A stretch of 64,000 nucleotides of DNA, from NCBI GenBank assembly GCA_024195265.1, contig JAJLRJ010000003.1:32683643-32747642 (forward strand). Reading direction: 5' to 3'. This document shows, in pieces, positions 1-11,705 of the stretch. A program made the translations under genes and the position numbers. The notes beneath the pieces are model-generated. The model searched no databases and was not told the DNA's origin. It saw only the letters and a list, made by a program, of their open reading frames with translations. Every line of letters begins with the position of its first letter. The stretch's first letter is position 1. The stretch comes from Dendrophyllia cribrosa (taxonomy: Eukaryota > Cnidaria > Anthozoa > Scleractinia > Dendrophylliidae).

Positions 1-50
1 ATTGGTCATCCGCACACTTATTTCTTACGTTATTGGCGTGTGGTCACGTG

Positions 51-112
51 GGTGTCCAATTACAGCTATCCAATTACAACTTTTTGTGATTGGATAGCTG
101 TAATTGGACACC
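51..112. repeat. 27-bp inverted repeat (hairpin)
   Basis: Two 27-base arms (51-77 and 86-112) are reverse complements with one mismatch around an 8-base loop. It looks like a small fold-back element or MITE remnant upstream of the first gene. No protein-coding content. Confidence 0.75.
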
Positions 113-298
113 TATGTTGCAGGCATGTCAATCAGGTGCACCTATATACAGGCTGTAGGTTCTTTTCTGCTGATTTCCTCCTGCTTTCAAACTGATTGAA
201 AATATCCTTGACGTTTTGAGTACAAAAAAGTCCACATAGACTCTTTAATCTCAAATTTTGTTATTGATGCAGTTAATTAGTAATTTAACTTTGTGTCA

Positions 299-400
299 TA
301 CAATTCAGGGGCGGTAATTGTGCTTATAATTTCAAATCGTCTCCGCTCTACATGCTCGGCCAATTTTACATATAATCGCCCAATTACTCCCTGAATTGTA
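299..400. repeat. imperfect inverted-repeat element
   Basis: The ends TACAATTCAGGG and CCCTGAATTGTA face each other over about 100 bases, with the inner arms (GGTAATTGTGC / GCCCAATTAC) also partly complementary. Probably a short degenerate MITE. Its boundaries are approximate. Confidence 0.5.
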
Positions 401-582
401 CTTCACTGAATCCTTATTACTATTACTACTAATAAGAAAATTCAAGCATTTTCTTATGATTATGAGTAAGTCTGCGATCACGATCATGTTTAGGGATGCA
501 AATGAACTATTCTGTTCTGGCCAATGGACATCTAATCACTGTCTAATTCCAGTTTTTTTTTTCTGATCAGACACGTTTAAAG

Positions 583-3500
583 ATGGCATCCTTTTATGAG
601 TGATAAGCTGGTTTCATGAAAAGGATTTCAGAAATCTGTCCCCACTACACCATAAGAAGTTTATGTTTATGATTATTGATGGTTATGCTGCTAGCGGGTA
701 CCAAGTCTTATGCAATGGAAATACTGTAGAACCTCCCATAATTAACGGACACCGTCAGGACCAGAAAAAGTGTCCGCTTAAGAGAGGTGTCCGCTCGTGG
801 GAAGTTAAAAATGTAGTGTTTGTATGTGGCTTGGACTTCAACTAAGTGTCCGCTTGTGGGATGTGTCTGCCTACAGAAGGTGTCCATTAGCGAAGGTTCG
901 ACTGTACTGTAAGTTATTTCAACAACAGCAATGATTACTAATTGAGTAGCATATTTCTTATTCTTGCAGTGGTTATAACCTTTCCAGCAATGATTTCTGG
1001 TATCCAGGAGATTCTTCACTAATAGAAGGGGTAAAGTTATACAATACAATAATGTGTTTTTGTAATAATTATTACTAAGAAAATAAATATGAAACATTAT
1101 AACAGTTCATTATATTACATGAGGAATGGTTATTCATGTACCTTATGTTTACTTATTATAGTTTGGAAATGTTGATGAAGGAGGTGATATTGAACAAGAT
1201 TCCAAAGTAACATCAAGCACAGAATTAGGTAAAAAAAAAAATTTTCCTTTGTCTTTTATGCAGTACTTCCTTAAGAGTAGATTACGTTTACAGTGTTTAA
1301 AAATTCCAATTTCATAACAGCCAAAATGAGAACTTAAGAAAAAAACCCTACTTTGTAAAATACCAAAAACAAACAAGACCACAGGAGAGTACTGCTGAGG
1401 AGCGAGCTTTCAGCCAGCAGGGTGTCTGGGCATTCAGAGGATGGCCAGATTTTTTAGAAATTCATGGAAAATTCACCAAGGCTTTTAAAATTGTATAGGG
1501 GAACAAGTTTCCAGGATGGCTACTTTTCAATTTCTGGCTAAAAGGTTGCTGAGGAGCTTTCATTTGAATGTATGATTTCAACCACAGATGTAAATGTTAG
1601 AATCACATTGCACATTGCTATGGTAGTGAAAAGGGAAACTACTAATGGTATACTAGTATGTATATCATATTTAGGATATAACAATAATAAAAATGTTGAG
1701 TTCAATTTTATCTTTGGTTCAATTTTAATTTTCCTTTGTTTTATATTCATCATCATATATTAGCATAGAAAAGAACAGTGGAAAATCAAAATTGAACCAA
1801 AGATAAAATTGAACTTCAACATATTCACCTGACTGAAAAAATGTTGTCTGGTAAAAAGAACAAAGCATGAACAATAAAGAATGGTTTTCTGAGAAAAGGC
1901 AAAAATTTCTTGTTTTCTTAGATAAATAATGCACATTATTTATAACAGAGTATGCCCTAAGTCAGTCTGAAAAATGTTCAGGAAGGAATAGATCTTAAAC
2001 ATCAACAAATGGAAGTGTTAACAAGCTGTTGTATCGTTTATGGTTAATGTTTGTTTTTTTCCTGACGTTTCTTCAATTGACCTCAATTAGGTGTACAGTA
2101 TATTTAGGTAACTTTGATCTTGTGAGTAACTTGTTTCTTAGATGTATTGCAATGTTGAAGTACTTTTGTTTGTTTTATTATAGTGTCACCATGGAAACCA
2201 GAGATGGTTCTTCCTCCTGTTTCAGAGCTATTGAATTCATCAGTAAGAGGAGATTTTGTTGTTTCTGTTTACCTAATCTATTGGCTAGTGTGGTTATCAA
2301 TTTAGTAACCTTTAGCAGGGGCGTAGCTACTTGTACGCACATACACAATGTGTACCTGAGAAAGTAGAAAAAAGAAAGATTTAGGACTTGAGGGTGGGGG
2401 TGGGGGGAGGTAGGGGGATTGTTTGAAAATTGATTCTGTGTACCTCTGAAAAAGTCCTGGCTACGCCCCTGTTTAGTGTTGAAAGTAATTTTGTGATTAC
2501 TTTGGTTTTGCATTGCTATGCTTGTGACTGGCTAAAATATCTTGTGCCACTTTATCAACCAATCAGAAGTAAAGCCAAAACCCATTGTGACTTGCTTGCA
2601 CGCATTTTCTCACGCTTGATCTCGGCTACATGTATTTGCTCTGAGTTCTCAGATTGGTTCATTGGATTGTCTGCCTCTGTTGTGATTGGCCAGAGTGATT
2701 ACTTTGGTTTTAGTTTTGCGACACTTGTTCTAATACCACCAATTACATGTAATCGCAATCCTAATTTCATGTTGGTTGTTCTGTGGTTTATGTGCAGTAA
2801 AATTTGAGATTTTTTGGTGGACGGTCTTCCAAATGGCCGCCCCTATTGTTTTTTTTTTCTGGGGCTCATTTCCGCCGGAAATTCCTTCGAACGCGTCTCC
2901 ATAATCTGTGATTACTGCTAGTTATAATATATGGCAAGAAAACATGTTTCAATGTCAAAATTACTTGAATAATTAGGCCTGTTAAAAGTAATTATTAAAT
3001 GTAGTGTTATCTTTAGCATGGAAATATCAAGTGTGAAAGGATCAGTCCCATGGAAGTAACAACAGCATACATGCCAACCAGTGCAATGTCTGTCAAACCC
3101 AAGCAAGCCACTGCAAGTACTGCTTTGAACAGCAATGGTAGTTTGCTTATTTTTACAATGTTATTTTAAGTACAAAATACATCTTCCAGTTTGGCAAAAA
3201 CCTGTATCCAAATAACCTGTAAGCAGCAACCATGACAGCTGTGTTGTCCTAGTATTAAGGCTCATTAGAATACCATTATCTGGCAGAAGACTCAACATGA
3301 CAGTTAACTACGTTGTACTACTAGCTTCACAGTATGGCCATGTTGGAGCCGTGGCGGGGGCTGAAGAACAATCCTCAGTCCTCCTCAAATCTCATTTGAA
3401 GGGCTCTGGCCAAAAAGGCTGTCAGTGACTTTTTGATGAATGTTCAACACAATGATAAATGTTCCTTCAAAATGTGGATTTTTTATTTTAATTAGATACA

Positions 3501-6500
3501 TATATTGAGCCAAGTATTTGATCATGACGTGCTCATTATTTTGAAAATATGAACTTTTTCAAGCCAGAAATACCCGTTTAGTAAAAAAAGTCTTGCCCTG
3601 GTTCTGTTCCTGAAGTCAAACAATTACTTACAGTTTATGTAGTAAATTAATCAATTTTAAGAGATAAAATTCTGATTCACCACCAAATTTAGTCTATACC
3701 CCCCACCTCCAAAAAAAAAATCCTGGGTTATTAGAAACATAAATCATTTTTTAAATGTCAACAGAAGCAAGAACTCAGACACCATGGAAAATAAAGAAGT
3801 CTAAATCATCTCCAGTGGTTCAAAGCCAGAGCAGGAGAAAAGGAAAGCCACGGAAAAAAGCAGATCCTCTTAATTATTTACAGCAAAAGGCAGTGTAAGT
3901 AAAGACGTAACTGTGTTTGCAAGGACCACCGTAACAAAATAGAAGCACCGGATCCTGTGGTAAAGGATCTAATCAGCGTAAAAATGAAACAGTATGATAC
4001 AAAAGCAAGGCTGATTAAACGGTACGGAAATTGTATTTGAATCCAATATTTCGAAAGGCACAGCCTTTCTTCTTCAGGGTCTTACAGGTTTTGACTCTAT
4101 GGGCAAAAAACGTTACAATTTAAACATGGAGTTGCAATAGGATACTATAATAATAAGAAACCTACTTAAAACGTAAAAACGTTAAGAAATAATAAGAAAC
4201 GTTACAATTTGAAATTTGAAAAATACAGTTACACAAGTGACCTTATATAGTAACTTAAAGCAAACGTAGAGATCTAAACAAAAAAAAATGTTACAATTGG
4301 AATTTAAATATATATATATTTACATAAGGATACTAAAAAAGGAGTATGGAAACTAGAAACAAACAAGTCATGTTTCATCTCTTCTATTTATACCTAAGGG
4401 TTCAAGAGTTTGACCTCTCTCAATGAGATATGCCTCTCTTGCTTTTCGTACACCGTCGTGATTAGATTTAACGAGTTCAAGAGGAATAAGTTGCATGCCC
4501 ATAGAGTCAAAACCTGTAAGACCCTGAAGAAGAAAGGCTGTGCCTTTCGAAATAATGGATTCAAATACAATTTCCGTACCGTTTAATCAGCCTTGCTTTT
4601 GTATCATAGTGTAAGTAAAGTACAAACTGGGATTTGTTGGAAGGTGCCATTACTAGTTATTCGTGGGGGAAAGTGGGGGGAGGGGGGGAGATTGGAGTGA
4701 TGGTTGGTAATTTTGAAAGGAACCCCTAAAAGGTACCACAAACCCGTTTTGTGGGTGTAAGGTAACTCCTCACAAGCCTAATGGCTCACAACTGCCGGAG
4801 CTTAACCCAGTTTCTGTAGCACTCCCCCTGGGTGGGATGCTTGTCCATCGCAAGGTGCCCCTCAGCATTATGTCACCAGTACCCATTCATGCACCTGGGT
4901 GAAGAGAGACAACATGTAGCAAAGTTTCTTGGCTAAGGAAACAACATGACGGCAGAGACCAGGCTGAAACCACCGACCATCAGGTTGAATGTCTGATGCG
5001 CTAACCACCAGACCACTGCACCTCCATATTTTGTGGGTGTGGCTCACATTCATTTTTACCCCTAAGATGTAACAATTCATTCTGAAAAGTTGTTTCCGTC
5101 AGCACATTTTTCTGGCTTAACATCCTAAAAAGTATCAGAATAATTCTGACAGTTGTTATTTTTTTTATAAAAAAAACAAACAGATTCCTTATAGTAATAT
5201 CACTGAAATTTAAGACAATTTCCAAATTTCTTTTTGTAAAGTAATGGAAAACTAACAGCACCACAGGGAAGTACTGCTCATTAGCTTTTGTTTGAGTGGT
5301 CGGACCTTAGAATTTCATCCACAGTTTTAATTTCAAACTTATATTAGGTGTTTAACTTTCAAGATTAGGATATATGTATACCATTATAAACTAAATGATT
5401 TTCTTATAATAAATCTTCAGGCAAAGAAAAAGAGAAAAAGCTATTAGAGACAAGCTAAAACATCTGAGCACAATGTTACCATGGGCAGACTTGAAAAGCT
5501 CCCGTCCATCAAGGAAAGAAGTACTTGAAAGTGCAATAAGCCGTATCATACAGCTACAGGAAAACATCAGAGAAGCCTACCTTCAGAAAGGGTTAAAGAC
5601 AGAGGATTTAAAGGCTGCATTACAAGATAATTTGATGTTCAGTTTGAACAATAGTTCCTTTGATGTTTCTGATCAGGCAGATGACTTAGCCTTGATTTCC
5701 GATGAATGCAATAGCTTTCCCAGCACTCCAGAGCTTGTTGTGGATGAAAATTTATCAGTCACATCAGCATCGCCAATTTCAGAATTGGACAGCCAGGGGT
5801 ATGATGAACCAGAAAGGAGTTCTGTACATAGTTTGAAAACTGATGAAAAGGCGCAACATGTCAAAAGGCCAATGAATTCATTCATGCTGTTTAGCCGTGA
5901 GTACCGCAGCTTTTTCAAGCGGCTGTATCCTGGAAGGGATAATCGCAAGATCAGTACCCTTCTTGCTGAGGAGTGGCGAAGAATGAAACCTGAGGAGAAG
6001 CAGCCATACAAGGACAGACAGAAGGAGCTGATGAGGATAACTAAGGAGTCGTACCCAGATTTCAAATATTGTGAAGGAATAAAGAAAATTGGTGGTGGTG
6101 TGATTGTTAATGTGGATGGTAACAAGCAAGCTGGTTTGGATCAAGGATACAGGTAACATTTTTAAAAACACATTTTAAAGATAAACTTGAGCAACAGGTT
6201 CTGTTGGCACCTTCCTTCACTTTGATAGACCCATTCCATGTAGGGAAATTATGAAAACCAAAGGGGTTAAAACAAGACAAAAAGACAAAGACACTTAGTA
6301 TGTTTCTAAATATATCAAATTGAAAAACACACATATAGCAGATACTCCCATTCAGTAAATTTTCTCTGATTCCCGCAAACATAGTTTGATATTAATTAAT
6401 GAAAAGGTATTCTTCTTTATCTGCCTCCTCAAATTCTACGAGCTCTACCCTCCCCCATCTCATAAAAATAAAATGGTTCCTTAAAGGGACACTTTTCGGC

Positions 6501-9500
6501 TTAAATATTATGACCAGGAGCGTGCTTTAAGCTTGAAATTGGAAGAAACCACCGCTAAGTGATAGAAGCAAAGAAATATGAACTAAAGACAACGACTAGA
6601 AAAGTCAAAATTTCACAAGGATGGCATGTTTGATTTCTTGACTGCCTGTCAATAAATCAAGTTTCATGAACTGTAATCCACTTCAATCCTCGTAATCCTG
6701 CACTTTATCTCCAAACTACTGCTTCTGTTTTGCTCTATAGAATCTTTTTATTCAACTAAGTTGTATATTTGGTGGCATTTGGCGATATAACATAGAAACA
6801 AGCAAAGTGAAATTTTCCTATTTTGGCGGCAGTGTCCCTTAAACCTCCAAACTTTTGTAATTTATAAGTACTTACAGTTATATCAGTGATGCAAACAATG
6901 ATAAAATCAGTAAATTTTTCTTTCTAATTTAATTCCATCAGGATTGGTCCTCACATCCTCAGACAAAGGTAAGCTGATAAAGAACATGAGCCTTTCATCT
7001 TTTTGAAAGCATTTAAATGTCAATCATTCATCCTTTAGGTTTATTCAAACTTTTAAAAAATAAACTAGATACTTGTGAGATGTCCAGGAAAATTGGAAAA
7101 AGAAATAAAGAAAGATGGTAAATTTTAAGCTCAGTAATGAAATGAAAAAGATATAATTTTTCTGTGTCATGAGTATGGGGAAAACGATTTGGGTCCCGGA
7201 CAGGAATTGAACCTGTTACCTTCCGCACACCGGTCAGGAACTTAGATTTGTTCATTGCCCCATGCTTGTGATAATTACATCTTTCTCATTTTATTACCAA
7301 GCTTAAAAGTCACCATATGTGTCATATATAAACCTAGTATATTGTCTAGTTTGCATGAGTCTCAGTGGTTAGAGCAGTGTACATAAGGTCACAGCTTAAA
7401 TGTCTGTTGAGGACTCAGATTTTTGTCTTTGTACCATGGATGACAAGATGGTCATTACATCTTTCTCATTAGAAGAATTATATTTACATTAATTTTTTTT
7501 TAGATCATTATGAAAGGATAGTTTTGCCACTGGGTAGTCCTGCACTTGTCCAAACAATGTCTGTGATTCGCTAAGAAAACAATAGATTTTCCTGCTGGGA
7601 TAGGGATTAGGGATAGGGGCATTGTTTAAGTGATATATCGATTGTATCGTTCGCCAATCACAGACACTCTGCCCTTGCCACTCAGAGATAATTGTAATAA
7701 TTATTTTGTTTATATTTACTTATTTGTTATGTTTCAGAGGTTCGTTGTTTACACATACAAATGTCAAAAATTTGGCACCTGCACCTAAAAAGATCAGCTG
7801 TAAACAAGGTAAGTTCCAGCCTTCAAGCTGGATTAATGTTTGACGCAAATACCTTATTGCCTTATAGCATCAAGCATATTTATTTCAAATTTTGTGTTTC
7901 TTTTCAAAACCGACAAAAAATGTTCTGAAAGCAGTGAGTCTCTATTGTTATTGTCTCAGTGGCTATGGTGATTGATGACTTGCATTTTGTTATGGCACTT
8001 CTTGCATATCATTTAAAATAAAACTCTTTATTATTTGAATGTGACATCATGATACCTTATAAGAAAAAGAGAACATGCCAAATATCCCAGCGTATTACAC
8101 ACTGAGTAAATTGTTGTATTACACTTTAGTATCCCAGTTTGAAGACACAGAAGCTATAATGAAAGGAATTTTAGTCAAATAATAAATCCAATATTCCATG
8201 GTTTAACAGATAATACATGAGGACATTTCACTCATTGCTCACATTTTTTTCGTCCCTGCCAGGCTCGAAAAAATACTATGCATGTGTACGAGACATGTAG
8301 TAGCTGTTAAAGACGTTAAACCATCGAATAAGCTGGAGGCTTAACAGTTTTCTTAGCCTTGTACTCCACTAGTTGTATGTCATGAAAATTTAGCCAGCCA
8401 ATTTTAAAAAATCTACCCCCCCCCCCCCCCCCCTAAAAAAAAACAGCATAGGTTTAAAGTCTTGGCAAATTGATTGGGGGGAGGGGAATATACATAGATA
8501 TGATAATAAATACAGTAAAAAAAGATCTTTGTTTGTTTATAAACAGACAAAGCAAACATCAAGATAGAACATTCACCAGAGAGGACATCAGAAATGCCAG
8601 CCACATCAGAAACCAAGTTAACCCAGCAGATTGATACACCTTACATTTCTTTGAATCAAGATAAATGCCCCAGTCTGGTGAAGCAAATCTTGCAATCCTC
8701 TGACAATCAGGGTGGACATTCTGTGGAGGCTAACTTGGAGTGGCATCCAACCACTTGTGATGTGTGGGTTCAATGCGAGAATTGTAGAAAATGGCACATG
8801 TTACCAGATGAGAGCGATCCAACCTCTCTTCCTGACAAATGGTAAGGGACATCTAGTTGTGCTAAAGTTGTTTCTTTACTATAAAAGCTAGTCTAAACTG
8901 GAACTGCTTACTAAGGCCTGGCATAACATTAAGTTAGGATTATTTTTCCTAACATTGTTATGTTGGTCATTGTGTTCCTATTGTGTCCACAAGGTTATGT
9001 TGTTGCGTCGTTGTGTTCACACTGGTGACATAAAACATCAATACAATCTTTTTTTTTTTGCATTGTGACCAAATGTCGTTATGTCACTAAAGCGTGCCAG
9101 GCTTGTCCCAAAACAAATGAATGGGGTTAGTTTCTAGAGGAACTGTGGTGCTGCATCGGTGGGGGTGAAGCACAAGAATTTGGTTTTATCAACTGAGTCG
9201 ATAAGGTAAATTAGCTTCCGTAAAAAGATTTGAGAAAGCTGATGTTTCGAGCGCTAGCCCTTTGTCGAAGCGAATCCAAAAAAGGTTTTATTGGTTTATC
9301 AACTGAGTTGATAACTTTGGCAAAAATGGCCACCATAAAGAGATTATAAAGAGCTAACGTTTCAAGTGCTAGTTCTTTGTCAGTGCAATTCAAGGAATTT
9401 TGAGTCGTTTGTGGTTTATATGGTGGTGTTACCCTGATGTACACTGTAGGGAAAGGCCGTAGAACATCATGTGTTGATTAGAGATTGAAGTGTTGAGTGA

Positions 9501-10045
9501 CTGGTTTAGATGTGTGTGTATCATTTCTTTCAGTGTCTTGTAGATGTCCATGGAAACAGTTGCCTAGTCTCCTCTCTGTTTCACTAATGATATCTTTTTG
9601 CATAAATTAATTGTTATATGCAGTACCGGTAGATGACTATTATTAGCAGATAACATTTTGCAGAGGTGCATGTGAAGGGATCAGTGATGTTTAATAACCA
9701 GTTCTTTTGGGTCATATTGTTTCCACATTGTAAATGAAAGGAGAAATGTTGCATCAAGCATGTATGCATTTTAAATACCAGGTTGATCGTCAGATTTCAG
9801 GTGGCTTCTAACTAGAACGTTACCTACATGTATTCTAAAACCATAGGTTATTTTTTTTTTTTAGTTCAGAAATGTACTGAAATCAGATGATCGACCTTGT
9901 ACTTCAGTTCCTTTTCCCTGTAGAACTAACAAAAAATTGGTTCAATGCCACATGCCAAAATCTTTTGAAGTGGTTGTTTTGATTACCTTTTCTATCCTAT
10001 TTTCATTTTAGGTATTGCTGTGTGAATACTGATCACCAGGTGTGA
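583..10045 (+). CDS. MEIOSIN: MEIOSIN-like bHLH + HMG-box + CW zinc-finger protein
   Basis: Eleven exons joined in phase: 583-599, 970-1030, 1162-1228, 2184-2242, 3017-3137, 3765-3894, 5421-6152, 6942-6968, 7738-7808, 8547-8841, 10012-10045 (1614 nt, 537 aa). A basic helix-loop-helix (QRKREKAIRDKLKHL then a second amphipathic helix) lies near residues 152-205. An HMG box of the SOX/TCF type (KRPMNSFMLFSREY, later WRRMKPEEKQPY) covers about 298-367. A CW zinc finger (WVQCENCRKW, LPDKWYC) covers about 502-535. A bHLH plus HMG box is the hallmark of MEIOSIN/BHMG1, partner of STRA8 in starting meiosis; the CW domain usually reads methylated histone H3K4. Exon 1 has a weak donor (GA|GTGATA), so the start is the least certain part. 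The model stops just before the expected fourth CW cysteine, so a further 3' exon is possible. Family assignment is inference from domain order. Confidence 0.68.
739..905 (+). repeat. GTGTCCGCTTA-type repeat fragment
   Basis: Several degenerate copies of a GTGTCCGCTTAAGAGAG-like unit end in GGTTCGACTGTA. The same unit, as GGTGGTCGCTTAGGAGA, is expanded at 23420-23880, and a relic lies near 26243-26300. The repeat lies in the first intron of the bHLH/HMG gene. Confidence 0.55.
2316..2471 (+). mobile_element. hAT-like MITE with 5-bp target duplication
   Basis: The 156-bp element has terminal inverted repeats CAGGGGCGTAGC / GCTACGCCCCTG and is flanked by the direct repeat TTTAG (2311-2315 and 2472-2476). 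A sister copy lies at 30717-30878. No coding capacity; it is in an intron. The superfamily assignment rests on the terminus only. Confidence 0.75.
2477..2740 (+). mobile_element. degenerate copy of the GAGCAGTTTTCAA MITE
   Basis: This stretch aligns along its length with the full element at 14143-14426: GAAAGTAATT at the left, an ACCAATCAGAAGTAAA core, and GATTACTTTGGTTTTAG...GCGACACT at the right. The outermost termini are missing or eroded, and the hAT-like element abuts its left end. Confidence 0.65.
2765..2930 (+). repeat. dispersed repeat, reverse copy at 37140-37300
   Basis: About 160 bases including GGTGGACGGTCTTCCAAATG and GAAATTCCTTCGAACGCGTC recur as the reverse complement at 37140-37300. 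Non-coding, in an intron. The element class is unknown. Confidence 0.7.
3905..4607 (-). mobile_element. Penelope-like retroelement fragment with inverted terminal arms
   Basis: Two 113-bp arms (3993-4105 and 4495-4607) are near-perfect reverse complements. The insertion is flanked by the 13-bp direct repeat AGTGTAAGTAAAG (3892-3904 and 4608-4620). On the minus strand at about 4490-4370 an open frame reads HDGVRKAREAYLIERGQTL, which fits the C-terminal end of a GIY-YIG endonuclease of Penelope-like elements. The duplicated target contains the splice donor of the exon ending at 3894, so an equivalent donor sequence exists on both sides of the element. Confidence 0.65.
4759..5028 (-). mobile_element. 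tRNA-derived SINE, 12-bp target duplication
   Basis: On the minus strand the 5' end reads GGTGCAGTGGTCTGGTGGTTAGCGC, which has a tRNA-like A box, followed by a B-box-like GGTTTCAGCCTGG. The element is flanked by TTTTGTGGGTGT at 4747-4758 and 5029-5040. It interrupts an older repeat. A related copy is at 21404-21699. Confidence 0.7.
5029..5280 (+). repeat. dispersed repeat shared with 17640-17890
   Basis: The run GTGGCTCACATTCA, TCTGAAAAG and AGCACATTTTTCTGGCTTA matches 17665-17830 in the same orientation. Its left part lies at about 4720-4758, on the far side of the SINE. Non-coding. Confidence 0.6.
6481..6842. mobile_element. TTAAAGGGACACT MITE
   Basis: The ends TTAAAGGGACACT and AGTGTCCCTTAA are inverted repeats over a 362-bp non-coding body in intron 7. 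The termini resemble the TTAAAGGGGC family seen at 22485, 41073 and 41764, but the body is different. Confidence 0.6.
7190..7425. repeat. tRNA-like SINE fragments
   Basis: Near 7195-7230 the minus strand has a B-box-like GGTTCAATTCC after a GGTAACA run. Near 7358-7378 the plus strand has TCTCAGTGGTTAGAGCAG, like a tRNA A box. Neither folds into an obvious complete tRNA, so they are read as SINE remnants. Confidence 0.4.
7550..7680. repeat. inverted-repeat element (CTGTGATTCGC / GCCAATCACAG)
   Basis: TGTCTGTGATTCGC at about 7558 faces CGCCAATCACAGACA at about 7660, giving a roughly 120-bp imperfect stem. The middle holds a GGGATTAGGGATAGGGG run. Probably a MITE remnant in an intron. Confidence 0.4.
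9185..9400 (+). repeat. tandem TATCAACTGAGT repeat
   Basis: Two diverged copies of a ~110-bp unit (TTTATCAACTGAGT...GCTAGCCCTTTGTC) sit side by side in the last intron of the bHLH/HMG gene. A reverse-orientation copy is at about 16975-17105 with GTTGATAAAACC at its end. Confidence 0.55.
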
Positions 10046-10338
10046 AATCAGGAAAAGTGCTGAAAAGCATTTCTTTTTGTTCGTATAAAAGGATAGGTAT
10101 TTTCTGAGTCATCTCAAGATTCTTTTTCATAGCGAGGCCATATGCAAATTAAGTTTATTTACAAGTGAATGAAAACTATTATTATCTATATTAATTTTTC
10201 CACCAAGCCTTGCTTTGAAAAAAGTCTAAAGGCAACTCAGAAATGACTTATTTCCTACTTGACTGAGTCAGTCATGGCCAACCGAAGGTGTCTTTATTGT
10301 ACTAAAATAAAACACTTCCTCTAAAACAGCCAGTGGAA

Positions 10339-10522
10339 TAGACCACTTTCATAATGGCGGCTGATTTATTTATTCTTTTATATGTATGTTAATTAGCCTC
10401 ACTGGCCTCGGTAACATGTGCAAAATTCAAAAGAATTTTTACTCTAAAATGAGGCCAGTGAGGCTAATTAACATACATATAAAAGAATAAATAAATCGGC
10501 CACCATTATGAAAGTGGTCTAT
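10339..10522. mobile_element. fold-back MITE, arms ~75 bp
   Basis: The sequence from TAGACCACTTTCATAATGG reads to a small centre and returns as its reverse complement (CATTATGAAAGTGGTCTA). The arms include CATATAAAAGAATAAATAAA and GCCTCACTGGCCTC. This is a nearly perfect palindrome of about 184 bp with TA at its borders. Confidence 0.8.
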
Positions 10523-11374
10523 AATTATCCTTTGTTGACCAAAGCCTGAGAAAACACTGTCAAGATTTCATGACACTATTATCATGCATTCCACCTTGAT
10601 TTTAAGTTCTGTCCCACATCCACTAAACCTGTGTTTGATCCTCTATTGTGATCCTCAGCATAGATACAGAATATTCTTTCAGTCAGATCACTATATTCAG
10701 GACCTTAAAAGTGACCAACTTTTCTGGCAATTTGTGAGGTCACTTATCAGAAGTTGCACAGTACAAAATTCCACTTAAAAAGTAGCGCATATAATGGCAT
10801 ACTTGGTTTGTTTGACAGTTTATAATAATAAATTGACATGATTGCAGCATAGATAGAAGGACTTGCCATTGTCCCAGTTACACAGGTTGCTAGGCAACAT
10901 GAAATCCCATGGTACCTCCACTACAGTCAAGTCTGAAATGTCTGCGCATGTGTCAAACCAAAGCCATGCAAAGAGAATCAAATTTGCATACCTTTTCTGG
11001 TTTTCCAGCATTCAAAGAGTAAACAAATATACACGGCGCTGACCAGTCCCTGAGAATAAAGACATTTCGCATGCTCACAGTTTGAACATGGTTAACATGG
11101 CACTAAGCTGATGTGATAAGAATCTGACTGTTTCTCTGCATATCAGTGCCAATTGGTTTCCAATTTGTTTATGATGAAGTTTTTCTTGGACTTAAGAAAC
11201 CTTCATATCAGAGAGTATATAAAGTACAACTTATCAAACCAAGTGCACATTTTATAGAATATCACATGATACCAATCTTGTATTATTCATGTACAGATGT
11301 ACTCCTCTACTGGTCAATGAGAAGGATTGTTATAAAGCTGGATTTTTTCTCAATGTAACGCCAAGTTCATTTGT

Positions 11375-11705
11375 TGATTTAGGGTAACATGACATCTAAC
11401 AGACAAACTGTTTCCCGCCAAACGTCCATGAGCAGACAACATTTGCAAAAGCGGGCAGCATTTGTTACGTCAGAGGGTAATAGTGCACTGTTGCCCGCTA
11501 GTTCACATGATTAGACCATGACAAAATGTGGCATGATTATGATGCATTATTGATGTTTACCTCGAGTGCTGGGCGTGTTTTTCAAAATTTCTTTTTCCAT
11601 GATGCAGAAAGCTATATAATATATCCTTTCCCTCGAAGAAGAGGGAAACATCGAGATTCTCGGGAAACAAAATTCAATGTTTATCTCGGGACTAGTCATT
11701 AAGAC
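11375..11705 (-). mobile_element. MITE copy, reverse of 61690-62035
   Basis: Shared blocks include AACTGTTTCCCGCC, GTTGCCCGCTAG and CTCGGGAAACAAAATTCA, each found as the reverse complement at 61690-62035. About 330 bp, non-coding, diverged between copies. Confidence 0.7.

Noticed and set aside
5673..6125. 150-codon minus-strand frame over the HMG-box exon
   Set aside because: Antisense shadow of the conserved HMG box; no splice or start context.
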